Part shown: positions 50,561 to 60,576 of the stretch, piece after piece
Numbering within the stretch: the stretch's first letter is position 1
How the letters are laid out: each line of letters starts with the position of its first letter
Source: Stentor coeruleus
Lineage: Eukaryota; Ciliophora; Heterotrichea; Heterotrichida; Stentoridae
DNA length: 64,000 bases
Direction of reading: 5' to 3'
Assembly (NCBI GenBank): GCA_001970955.1
Contig: MPUH01000118.1
Coordinates: 37,486-101,485 of the forward strand
Made by a program: the position numbers and the translations under genes
The notes under the pieces: generated by a model
Databases searched by the model: none
What the model was told of the DNA's origin: nothing
What the model saw: only the letters and a program-made list of their open reading frames with translations

Positions 50561-51290
50561 TATGACCGTTTTCTAGGAATATGGCTATGGGTCGCATAGA
50601 GATAAGAAGAATATTAGGTTTTATATGCAAAAATGTGATGATATGGTTAGAAGAGAAGGGCATGAATAAGTTTTAACATTAAATTAAGGTTTATATGAAG
50701 GTTTTGTGAGGATTAATTTCTATGAAAAAAGGTGACTTTTGTTTTGATTACTGAGATGTTTTGATATCTAGAGATGGAAAGATGATAGATTGAAAGAATT
50801 GCTGGGATTTGGATTTGGAATTGGAATTAGAAACTTTTGGAGCTTGGAAGTTGGGATGACTATTGAGAGAAATTGTATATATCATAATAAAAAAATAGTA
50901 AAAATAAGAAAAAGCCTATTTAAGATTCTTTTGGAGCTTGGGAGTTGGGATGACTGTTGAGAGAAATTGTATATATCATAATAAAAAAATAGTAAAAATA
51001 AGAAAAAGCCTATTTAAGATTAACATAAGCAAATTCGCAAACAGCCTAATCAACTAAAATCATCAAAACAACTATTCTATTTTCATTAAAATCTTCAGAT
51101 AAAAAAAAAAATAGACAAAATCAAAATTTAATATACAAAAATTCAATCCTGCCATTAATTCATAGCATTCCCATAATAAAAAAAGTCATAAATTAACATA
51201 AAACCACATTTCCACACAATTAAATTTTCTAAATTTCTTACCTTAAACTTCTTAAAATTCCTAAAACTTTTATTTTCAATATTTATATTA
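50561..51290. other. Intergenic with tandem duplication
   Basis: G/T-rich upstream region of DOMON copy B, then the 94-nt tandem repeat, then A-rich spacer. No gene seen. Confidence 0.45.
50834..51021. repeat. 94-nt tandem direct duplication
   Basis: 50834-50927 and 50928-51021 both run from CTTTTGGAGCTTGG to TATTTAAGATT, with two visible substitutions (GGAAG/GGGAG, GACTATTG/GACTGTTG). No N between them. Confidence 0.88.
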
Positions 51291-52907
51291 TTAACTAAGC
51301 CCTTTAATCATCATTTTCTTAAACTCCACAAAATCAATCTCCCCATCTCCATTATTATCAACTTCCATCAACAAATTTTTCAGATCTTTTATTTTTCCAC
51401 TTCCAATTCCAAAGACCCTCCTCAATTCTTCAATAGAAATCTTTCCACTTTTATCTTCATCAAAAGCTTTAAATGCCATTTCTAAATTAACTTCATTATC
51501 AATTTCTTCTTGTTTCAAACAAGCTGTAACAAAATCTGAATAACTTATAAACCCTGTTTTATCTTTATCAACAATTTCCATAATTTCATCAATTTGTTTA
51601 CTCATAGTCCTTTTATGTTTAGTAGTTTTATTATAAACTTCTTTAAGTTCTTCTCTACTAAGTTTCCCATCTCCGTTTTTATCAAGTTTTCTAAATGTTA
51701 AAGTTAATTCTTGCAAGCGGTCTTTTGATAAAGCGAAATTCGCTATAAACATTAAAACAGCTTGTTTGAATTGTTGATTTGATTGTAATGATGTTAAATT
51801 TATTAAGTTTTCAGTGTTAAGATTTGAAAACAAATTCAAACTTTTGAGGTTTTCTTGTATCCAAGGACTATTTAAAGCTCCTTGTGCTGTAATTCTTGAG
51901 TTACTATTGTAAACAAGCATTTGAGAAAGTAGATTTTTTGCAGGTAGACTGATGTTATTCCATTCTAATCCTTTTAATGAAAAGTCCCCAGCTAGGACTC
52001 TTTGTTTTATAATATCTTGTGTCCGTCCTGGAAATGGAGTTTTCCCTGAGAGTAGCAAGTATAATATAGTCCCACAACTCCAAATATCGCATTTTTCACA
52101 GAAATTTTCGTTTTTTAATACTTCTGGAGCTGTAAATTGTACTGAATGAGATTGGCTATTAAAAACCGTACCATTACCTTTTAATACCGAGTTCCCAAAC
52201 CCAACAATTTTTACTATAGATTTATCTGTGAAACTGTCAAGGAGGATATTATCAGGTTCTAAATCCCCATGAATTATACCTTTTTCATGACAATAAACAA
52301 GGGCACTAAGTATTTGTTGAATAAAATGTGCAGCAGTTGATTCAGAAAATGTTTTTGTTTTAGCTAAATAGTCTAAAAGTTTACCTCCTGATATATATTC
52401 CATTACTAAGTGAAAATATGTACGGTCTTCATAGTATTCAAAAATTTTAACTATGTTTGGATGATCAGTTTGCTTTAGGATTTCGAATTCATTGAAGAAT
52501 TTGTTTTTTTCGGTTTGAGTAGAAGACATTTTACTTTTTTCTATGCTTTTGACTGCTCTTTGTTTTCGGGTTTCTCGATGGTTGGCTAATCTTACATATC
52601 CATAAAAGCCTTCTCCTAACTTACCCATGAGTTCATAGTTGGTGTAAAGGTTTTTTGAATTGAAATGAGCAAAAAGTGAATCGTCGAATTTGATTAGTTG
52701 TTGGGGGCTGTCAAGAATTTTCGATTGTTCCTTGTGAGAATTGTCAATGTTTTGGGGCTTTTCTTCGACCCAAGACTGATTTTTGATGGTAAATATAATC
52801 TCTCTACTGGTTTTCCTTTCGATATTCTCATTAGTATTTAAGGGTTTTTGTATTTCCAAGCATTTGTCTTGCCAGATTTTAGTTTTTTTACCACACACGC
52901 AGCCCAT
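51291..52907 (-). CDS. CDPK-like calcium-binding kinase with degenerate catalytic motifs, copy 1
   Basis: A 538-aa frame with ATG at 52907. MGCVCGKK fits N-myristoylation and palmitoylation. The kinase domain (about 95-355) has GEGFYGYV and AVKSIEK with the ATP-lysine, but the catalytic loop is HGDLEPDN instead of HRDLKPEN, and DFG reads GFG (VKIVGFGNS), so the Mg-binding Asp is gone. APEVLK and DIWSCGTILYLLLSG remain. Four good EF-hands follow: DKNGDGKLSREE, DKDKTGFISYSD, DEDKSGKISIEE and DNNGDGEIDFVE. It is therefore probably a calcium-responsive, membrane-bound pseudokinase. Tandem with copy 2. Confidence 0.9.
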   Translation of the reverse strand: MGCVCGKKTKIWQDKCLEIQKPLNTNENIERKTSREIIFTIKNQSWVEEKPQNIDNSHKEQSKILDSPQQLIKFDDSLFAHFNSKNLYTNYELMGKLGEGFYGYVRLANHRETRKQRAVKSIEKSKMSSTQTEKNKFFNEFEILKQTDHPNIVKIFEYYEDRTYFHLVMEYISGGKLLDYLAKTKTFSESTAAHFIQQILSALVYCHEKGIIHGDLEPDNILLDSFTDKSIVKIVGFGNSVLKGNGTVFNSQSHSVQFTAPEVLKNENFCEKCDIWSCGTILYLLLSGKTPFPGRTQDIIKQRVLAGDFSLKGLEWNNISLPAKNLLSQMLVYNSNSRITAQGALNSPWIQENLKSLNLFSNLNTENLINLTSLQSNQQFKQAVLMFIANFALSKDRLQELTLTFRKLDKNGDGKLSREELKEVYNKTTKHKRTMSKQIDEIMEIVDKDKTGFISYSDFVTACLKQEEIDNEVNLEMAFKAFDEDKSGKISIEELRRVFGIGSGKIKDLKNLLMEVDNNGDGEIDFVEFKKMMIKGLS

Positions 52908-53943
52908 TTATTAATTATATAAGTTAAAAAGCTATAAATATATAAAAATTCACGTTTCTAGATATTTTTTCTATACTTTATTCCCTAATTCATTATTTTA
53001 TCTTCATATGAATATCTTGTACTGAATTCTCTTTTATATTCTCTTGGCATAAGCAATCAACATAAAATTTATATAATGAATTTATAATTTTTTATTAGAG
53101 TTATTAGAATTGGAAACTAGGATAAAATCTGATAAAGTTTTTGATATAGTTTTATTATTGATTATACATAGGACTATATACTTAACTTTGCTTATATTTA
53201 AGAAATATATGAAAAAAAAAGTGAAATTGGTAGGTTTTAGGCTGATTTTTTTTTAAAATTTTGTGAGGATTAACATTTTAAGAATTTTGTGGTGGATGAT
53301 TAGTATTAAATTTATTGTAAAAACATTTTAGCTTATTTATGTTTCTTTCGTAGTATGCCCTGTTAATTACAAAAATTTTACTAATTGAGTCTAGCTTTTC
53401 TTTTGAATTTTTTTGTTATTTTTTAAAGTTTTCATTGTAAAGAGTTATATAATGTAGTTTGGACTTTTTAATAAAGTTGTTTGTAGATATTTTAAATAAT
53501 TTTTATAGTTTTGTTTATCATTTTTATATTTGATACTTTATTAAATGATGTGTTCTAAACTTCTTATAATTTTTTGACGGAGAGCAGTTGATACTTTTTG
53601 CATTGTTAAACCCGTTCTTTGGATTGAAATCAGAATTTTTTGCTCTTTTTTTGTTTTTGATATGATACCTTGTATATATTATAAAAGGAGTATATTAAAG
53701 TTTAATATAAAGAAAGTTTGTAAGCAAGCAAATTACAAAATAAGTTTTTATTCACATATAAATCTTAAACTTAAATTATTTGCGAAACCTAATAAGTTAG
53801 GAAAAAATGCATCCTAGCATTTATTATTATTCTTCATAACAAAACTACATCACATTAACAGAAAATCACATTCCAAAAGCACAAAAGTTAACCAAAAACC
53901 TATTTAAACCCTACAAAAATTTTCATTCTCAATATTTAAATCT
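52908..53943. other. Intergenic between the tandem kinase genes, nothing recognised
   Basis: T-rich and A-rich spacer about 1 kb long, containing no detectable remnant of a third copy. Confidence 0.5.
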
Positions 53944-55530
53944 TTAACTAATCCCTTTAATTATCATTTTCTTAAACCTCCCAAAGTCAATCTCTTCATC
54001 TTCATTATTCATTAACATTTTTTTCTGATCTCCCTTCTTATCATACTCTATTCCAATAGCCTTACCGAGTTTTTCAATAGATATTTTTCCAGTCCTCCCC
54101 GTATCAAAAGTTTTAAAGGCAATTTCCAAATAAACTTCATTATCAATTTCATCCTGTTTCAAACAAACTGCAATAAAATCTTTATACTTAATAAATCCGA
54201 TTTTATCTTTATCAATAGCATTAATAATGTCTTCAAAATCTTTTGCCCTTCTATTTTTATTAACTTTATTATAAGCTTCTTTAAGTTCTTCTATACTAAG
54301 TTTCCCATCTCTATTTTTATCAAGTTTTTTCAATATTAAAGTTAATTCTCGTATACAATATTTTGATAAAGCGAAACTTACTATAAACATTAAAATAGCT
54401 TGTTTGAATTGGGATGATATTTTGGTTAAACTTCCAGTATTGAGGTTTGAAACTAAATTCAAATTTTTGAGGTTTTGTTGTATCCAAGGGCTATTTAAAG
54501 CTTTTTGTGCTGTAATTCTTGTGCTATCATTATAAGTAAGCATTTGAGAAATTAAACTTTTAGCTTGTATACTAATACTAGCCCATTCTGGTCCTTTAAA
54601 TGAAATATTCCCAGCTAAGATTCTTTTTTTTATAATTTCTTGGGTCCGTCCTGGAAAAGGAACTATTCCTGAAAGTAGAATGTATAATATAATCCCACAG
54701 CTCCAAATGTCGCATTTTTCACAAAATTTCTGTTTTTTCAACACTTCTGGAGCTTTAAATTGCACTGAACTAGATTGGCTATTAGAAAATGAAACATAAC
54801 CATTTAATATCGAATTTCCAAACCCAACAATTTTTACTATAGATTTATCTGTGAAACTATCAAGGAGAATATTATCAGGTTGTAAATCCCCATGAATTAT
54901 ACCTTTTTCATGACAATAAGCAATAGCGCTAAGTATTTGTTGCATAAAATATGCGGCAGTAGCTTCAGAAAACGGTTTTACTTTGGCCCAATAATCTAAA
55001 AGCTTTCCTTCTGAAATATACTCCATGACTATATGAAAATTAGTACGATCTTCATAGCAATCAAAAGTTTTAACTATATTTGTATGATTTGCTTGCTTTA
55101 GGATTTCGAATTCATTTAAAAAATTGTTTCTTTCTATTTGAGTAAAAGACATTTTACTTTTTTCTATGCTTTTGACCGCCCTTTGTGTTCTTGTCTTTCG
55201 ATGGTTGGCTAATCTTACATGTCCATAAAAACCTTCTCCTATTTTTCCAGCAAGTTCATAGTCAGTGTATAGGCTTTTATTATTGAAATGAGCAAAAAGT
55301 GAACTCTCAAATTTAATCGTTTGTAAAGGTATTTCGGGGATTTTAGTTTTAGCTACTTGTGAACTTTGAATGTATTGACCTTTGTCTTCAACCCAGGATT
55401 GATTTTTTATAGTGTTTACAATCCCACTTCCAGCTTTTATTTCGTTTTTCTCATTATTTTTGAAAGGTTTATGTATTTCTATGCATTTGTCATGCAAGGC
55501 CTTTGCTTTTTTCCCATATGTGCAACCCAT
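53944..55530 (-). CDS. CDPK-like pseudokinase, copy 2, with eroded EF-hands
   Basis: A 528-aa frame with ATG at 55530, collinear with copy 1. MGCTYGKK fits dual acylation. GEGFYGHV and AVKSIEK are kept, the catalytic loop is HGDLQPDN and the DFG position again GFG, so both copies inherited the same lesion. EF1 is canonical (DKNRDGKLSIEE), EF2 marginal (DKDKIGFIKYKD), EF3 lacks ligands (DTGRTGKISIEK) and EF4 is shortened (NNEDEEIDFGRF). Calcium sensing by the C-lobe is therefore probably lost. The frame is still intact, implying some retained function or recent change. Confidence 0.88.
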   Translation of the reverse strand: MGCTYGKKAKALHDKCIEIHKPFKNNEKNEIKAGSGIVNTIKNQSWVEDKGQYIQSSQVAKTKIPEIPLQTIKFESSLFAHFNNKSLYTDYELAGKIGEGFYGHVRLANHRKTRTQRAVKSIEKSKMSFTQIERNNFLNEFEILKQANHTNIVKTFDCYEDRTNFHIVMEYISEGKLLDYWAKVKPFSEATAAYFMQQILSAIAYCHEKGIIHGDLQPDNILLDSFTDKSIVKIVGFGNSILNGYVSFSNSQSSSVQFKAPEVLKKQKFCEKCDIWSCGIILYILLSGIVPFPGRTQEIIKKRILAGNISFKGPEWASISIQAKSLISQMLTYNDSTRITAQKALNSPWIQQNLKNLNLVSNLNTGSLTKISSQFKQAILMFIVSFALSKYCIRELTLILKKLDKNRDGKLSIEELKEAYNKVNKNRRAKDFEDIINAIDKDKIGFIKYKDFIAVCLKQDEIDNEVYLEIAFKTFDTGRTGKISIEKLGKAIGIEYDKKGDQKKMLMNNEDEEIDFGRFKKMIIKGIS

Positions 55531-56537
55531 TATTAATTATTTTAAACCATTAGAGTTTAACTCTTTTTTAATCATTTATTGTCAAGTTTATAATTTTTAG
55601 CATAATATAAGTATTTATCATAGGGTTATCTTTTGAATGTACTTCGTCTAAGCCATTTATATAAATTTTATATAACGCTCATATTTTTTTATACTTATTA
55701 GAAATATTCGAATATAATGATTAGATATAGAAGGCGCTTAAGATTATGATGCTAAGCTAAATAGCAAGTTAAAAGTTTTTTAATATGAATTTTCTTTATT
55801 ATTTGAAGCATAATTCATCTTTTATAATTGATTTTATAAACTCTTATAAGCCCTTATAAGGTCAGACATTTTTGGATTAGAATTTGTATTAAGAATTATA
55901 AAAAAGAGAAGCTGCTGTATTTGTACTATGAAAATTATAAAATTAGTTAAGATTGTGAATTTCTAGCGGGTCGTAAGTAAGAAATTGTATGATTTTAAAG
56001 AATTTTAATATTTGTATATAAAATATTCAAATAAATCATAAAATTGAAGTATAGAAGATTCGAACTCTTAAGCTTGAAATAAATCAGATATAGAAATATA
56101 AAGTTACAAATTTATTTTTAAAAAAATGATTTTTTTTTAACTAATAAAAGTGTTCAAACATCTTGACATTAACTTGAAAGCATATTTTTTTTATATAATG
56201 AAAAATAATATCTTTATCCTTAGTTTATAAACATGAAAACTGCATTTTAATTTTGAAATAGATTCATAAAAACAAAAACACTTGTACCACAGTGCTAAAT
56301 CCAAAATATTATTTTTATCAAACTATCATAGCCACCTAATTTTACCATTAAGTATCCTTTAACTCTAAACTTCCTAACTTTTATCTCTCAATCATATAAA
56401 AATCCTATTCCCTCATCATCTATTCTCATAAATCTTCCTTAAAAACTCCATTTTCCAATCCTAAACCCTTTAAAAGCAGTATATCCCAACTCTTTTATCA
56501 AAAAATGTCAAATCTTAAGTAATTTTTATCTGTTAAG
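55531..56537. other. Intergenic, nothing recognised
   Basis: AT-rich spacer upstream of CDPK-like copy 2 and downstream of the EF-hand gene; no tRNA, repeat or gene could be supported. Confidence 0.5.
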
Positions 56538-57092
56538 TTAAGAAAACGAAGCCTGAGAGAAAATCGAACAGATTCGACTTGCTCTTTGAGAACCGCCAGA
56601 CTCCAATAAGCAAGTAAAGTCATAAAAATTCAAGTCATCATCAACATCAATACCAGCTTCTTCAAACATTGTTTCAATATCTATTGTTAACCCAAATTGG
56701 TCTCTTATAATCTCAACAAGTTTTTGTTTTTTAACTACACCTGACTTATCAATATTCCCTCCCATAGCAACAAAAGTATTGAGAATATCAAAGTCAAACT
56801 CATCTTCCTCATCTTTTAGATTGAGTTCTTTTAGATGGCTCCAAGCTCTTACTGCCATGTTGAAATCGAATTTTTTACCTGATTTTTCTTCGACCCAGGT
56901 AACAAGTTGAGATAATTTATCTTTATTAGGACATTCACCAATAGCATCAAATAAAGATCCGAGGTCTAGTGTGCTTAGAAAACCTGTTTTGTTTCTATCT
57001 AATAAATGGAATTGTTCTTTCATAGTATCGATTTCTTCTTGGGCTAAGTCCAGTCCTTGAAATGAATCTTTCCTCGGAATACTTTTCTTCAT
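56538..57092 (-). CDS. Calmodulin-like EF-hand protein
   Basis: A 184-aa frame with ATG at 57092. Four EF-hand-like helices pack as two pairs: LLDRNKTGFLSTLDL (about 30), a degenerate second site, VAMGGNIDKSGVVKKQKL (about 115) and EAGIDVDDDLNFYDFTCLL (about 145). Only the first and last loops keep several acidic ligands, so binding is probably limited. Domain arrangement and size resemble axonemal calmodulin-like subunits (radial spoke, docking complex or DRC8 type), though none is proven. The Ser-rich C-terminus is SSFSQASFS-like. Confidence 0.75.
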   Translation of the reverse strand: MKKSIPRKDSFQGLDLAQEEIDTMKEQFHLLDRNKTGFLSTLDLGSLFDAIGECPNKDKLSQLVTWVEEKSGKKFDFNMAVRAWSHLKELNLKDEEDEFDFDILNTFVAMGGNIDKSGVVKKQKLVEIIRDQFGLTIDIETMFEEAGIDVDDDLNFYDFTCLLESGGSQRASRICSIFSQASFS

Positions 57093-57774
57093 GGTATACT
57101 TATTTATAACAACATAATAACTGGCATATAAAGAAGCTTATATAAGTTTTCTTATAAAGATTAATTAGAAAAGTAGTTGTTTTTCCTGATTTTTTGTAAA
57201 GAAGCTGATTTGGTTTTTAAGTAGAAAGATACATTGTTGATGCTTAAAATATTTAGTTTCCAAATCTTATGAGCTCTGATTTCAGGTAAAATTGTAGATA
57301 ATTCACTTTTCTCTTCTTTAAACCTTATGATTTTTTTCACAAACTAGACTGAATTTTTTATTAAAATATTCTTTGAATCCTTTAATTTTTCTTACTCAGA
57401 TCCTACTATTATTTTTTAACATTAATCTTTGTGCTTATAATATTTTTTTGTGATACTTATGTTTCTTGTAATTTTGATTTTATATGTTGGTTTTCTGTAT
57501 TTAGAATATTAGAAAAATCTAAAGTATCTATGATTATTATGGAGTCAAAGTAAAGATGGAATAGGTCGATTACAAGTTGATTCAATTGATTTTAATAGTT
57601 TTGTGTAGAAAATAAGACTGGATATTAGAAATAAAGGCATACAAAATAATAACAAGGTTTTATGAATAGACATATTGAACATTATAAGATATATAATTAA
57701 TATAATTCCTATAGAATCTTTTGTATCTTTAAGCGATATGGATCTTTTAAATCTTAATATACTTTCTTTAGATT
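57093..57774. other. Divergent intergenic region, nothing recognised
   Basis: AT-rich spacer between the EF-hand gene (-) and MGC copy B (+). Confidence 0.45.
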
Positions 57775-58421
57775 ATGGGCTGCGCAAGTATTCGAAATTC
57801 ATCTTCAAAGATTTCTCATAAAGTTCAGCAAAATTTTCATGACAAAGACCTTATTTCTACATTTGAAAATGATGTTTTTTCTTTGATAAAAAGTGAAAAT
57901 CCTTTGGATCAAAAGCAGTTCAGCATACAGTTTAAAAAAAAAATAGAAAAAGTGAAATCATTGTTTATAAGTATTTATAAAAACAAACAAGGGTTATTAG
58001 CAGGTCATAATATTTGGAAATTTAATAATTTATTGGCAAAATGTAAGGCGAAAAAAGAGTATTTTCGATACTTGAATAATTTGAATTCATTGTTTTATTT
58101 ACATAATCTGAAACTTGAGCTTTAAATAAAGATTATTAATGATGTTATGAAAAAGATGAGATTTATGATAAGTTTATGATGAAAATTAGAGGATGTTATT
58201 GTTTTCAAGGGTTGAAAGAATTGGAAGATGTGATAAAAAATGGAAAAACAAGGACAGGTATGAATGTTTTGGTATTTCAACAAACTATTGTTGAGAGGAA
58301 TGAACTTGAATGCCAGTTGATTAGGATTTTTGATGTTGATAAATTAAAAGTGTTTCCTGTTGGATTAGAAAAAGTTCGAGGAAGATTATTGGATAAGGTT
58401 TATCATGTTCAGCCTTTTTAA
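57775..58421 (+). pseudogene. MGC-type hypothetical protein, copy B, frame broken
   Basis: Copy B starts MGCASIRNSSSK (dual-acylation motif) and aligns end to end with copy A (12560-13210, opposite strand) through KCKAKKEYFRYLNNLNSLFY and LHNLKLEL. It stops at TAA 58123-58125 where copy A continues LINKEYIENK. Homology resumes in another frame at about 58158 (DEIYDKFMMKIRGCY) and runs to the shared C-terminal block KTRTGMNVLVFQQTIVERN ... DKVYHVQPF. Indels rather than an intron explain the break, since no 15-16 nt GT-AG interval restores the frame. Probably a pseudogene. Confidence 0.8.
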
Positions 58422-59431
58422 TTATTATAATTTTTATCAGGATTAAATTTATAAAAATTGTAACAAGTAAATGAGTATATTGCAATATGATGTTTTTTTT
58501 TTATTATAGTATAGACTGCTTAGTTTATAAATAAAATTAAAGTATTGTGTATTTTTTATAGAAAATATATTGTTAATTAAATAAATCAAATTTGATAGTT
58601 GGATATTAAAATGGTTTTATAATTCTAGTAAAATAAAATGTTGAAATAATAGTTGATATAGTAAAAATAAAAATTGAATACAAATATATAGGCATCTAAG
58701 TTACTAGAGGTTTATTAATTATGCTAAGATTAAAACTCAATGTTGCGATACTGATTTTTTATTATATGAATAATTAAAACCTAAAATGGATTCTGGATAT
58801 TAATCTATATAAAAAATACAGAAATGAGTTCTGCATTGTAGTTCCATTAACTTAAAAAAAAATTGTGATTATAATTTTTTTGAATTGAATTCAATTATTC
58901 GTTCCGGAAAAAATTCTAATTAAGTATCATTAAAATTTTTATTTCTCTAAGTATAATCATCATTAATCTCATCACTGTTATTTTTAATACTATAAAAGCA
59001 CATACTAAAATCTCATCACTGTTATTTTTAATACTATAAAAGCACATACTAAAATTATTTATTTAATATCATCTAAAATCATCACTTCACATCAAAATCA
59101 CCACTCCTATAATCTTCAAACCTTACCTAAAACAACTAACACCCATTATCAAAATCAACAAATCTCATAATACAATTCCCATCTAAATCCTCTACAACAT
59201 TCATAATATTTAAAAACATTTTACCTTAAACTTACCATAATTTCTTCAAATATTCACAATAAAAGAATACCAAAATGATAATAAACATCATATTCATATA
59301 ACCATCAACTACCTAAATATCCCTAAAATTACTAATAAAACTTATAAAGAAATGATTGATTCTGATGAAAATTTTGAATTTAACCCTACCAAATATTACA
59401 AAAAAAAACATAAAATAATTAATAAAAAACC
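58422..59431. other. Intergenic with a 44-nt tandem duplication
   Basis: AT-rich spacer between MGC copy B and CaaX copy B; no gene recognised. The duplication at 58965-59052 is the only distinct feature. Confidence 0.5.
58965..59052. repeat. 44-nt perfect tandem duplication
   Basis: 58965-59008 and 59009-59052 are the same 44 nt (AATCTCATCACTGTTATTTT ... CATACTAA). Confidence 0.9.
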
Positions 59432-59803
59432 ATGAATACAAAAGCTATAAGAATGGACTCAGAGAAAAAGAAAAGCTCTATTCATAAAAACCAAGACTTT
59501 ACTACATATAAAGATTTTGCTTCTGACAAATCTCTTGAATCTGCTGACTTTGAAGCTTCATTTGGGGATGTAAACGGCTCATTTTACTCAAGTGGTCATG
59601 GGGAAGATGAAGATTTTATATTAGAAAATCTACAACCTAAAGAATCGTTACATACTCCAAGGAAATCAAAAACTAAAGAAGAAGAAACGAATTATACAAC
59701 GAAACCTGCATTGGTTATTGAAAGAGAAGAGATTAAGAAATCGGTTTGGTGTAGCAATTGTATGTTTAAATCATCGAACGAAACTAATTGCCTAATAATT
59801 TAG
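59432..59803 (+). CDS. CaaX-box small acidic protein, copy B
   Basis: A 123-aa frame with ATG at 59432, same length as copy A (10610-10981, opposite strand). It keeps HKNQDFTTYKDFASD, ESADFEASFG-x-VNGSFYSS, KTKEEET, WCSNC and the terminal CLII prenylation signal, while the segment at about 62-78 differs. Conservation concentrated in these blocks suggests they are functional: an acidic interaction motif plus a lipid anchor. No known family was recognised. Confidence 0.85.
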   Translation: MNTKAIRMDSEKKKSSIHKNQDFTTYKDFASDKSLESADFEASFGDVNGSFYSSGHGEDEDFILENLQPKESLHTPRKSKTKEEETNYTTKPALVIEREEIKKSVWCSNCMFKSSNETNCLII

Positions 59804-60576
59804 AAATTAATTATAAGTAATAAGATTTTGATTGAGGATTAGAAGTGAAGTTAAATTTAAGGGATGTTTAAGTATAGGATTTATGAGGATTTTGTGGGAG
59901 TTGAGATAGGAAGAGAAGCAAGTAAAGATGTGAAGTAAATAGATTTAGTTAAAAGGATTTTTTGAGGTTTTAATTCAAGTTTTTGGAATGATGGTTAAAA
60001 GTGAGGTTTTTAGAAAGGGAATGCTGTTAAGTTAATGTGAAATATTTGTTTATTAAATATACCTTAAGATTGGAATTTGAGGATTTTTTTTGGGATAAGA
60101 ATTTAGTAATTTGATTTTGAAATTTGTAGTTAAAGTTTGTAAATAAAGTAATTTTTTAATAGAGAGTATATTATTTTTATCAACAATTGTGTTATTAATT
60201 CCTAGAAATAATACTAAAATCAAAAGTTTAATATTACCTTGAAATATGATTGTATATATGATTACTAAAGTTAGTATAAATCTAAAGTTTTATAGGAGGA
60301 TATATACACCGATTCTTTTAAACATAAAAAAATACTTAATTTCATTTCAATAAAAATTTTCAAAAACCTTAAAGTATTAGAAAACATATATTAATATATC
60401 CCTTCCCATACCAAGTTATAAATATCATAACTCTCTCATCACAAGTTCATATTAATCTCTTCCCTAATCCAAACTATAATACCCCACACTTTTTCATCAA
60501 ATCCCATAATGTATTTCCCCACAATATCGATAAATTTAAATTTCTGTCTATTCCCCACTAACATAAAAAATAAATA
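59804..60576. other. Intergenic, nothing recognised
   Basis: G/T-rich 3' flank of the CaaX gene then A/C/T-rich leader of the C2 gene. Confidence 0.45.

Noticed and set aside
56040-56100. tRNA-like T-loop (AGAGTTCGAATCTT on the minus strand)
   Set aside because: No acceptor, D or anticodon arms can be fitted around it; no tRNA gene was found in the window.
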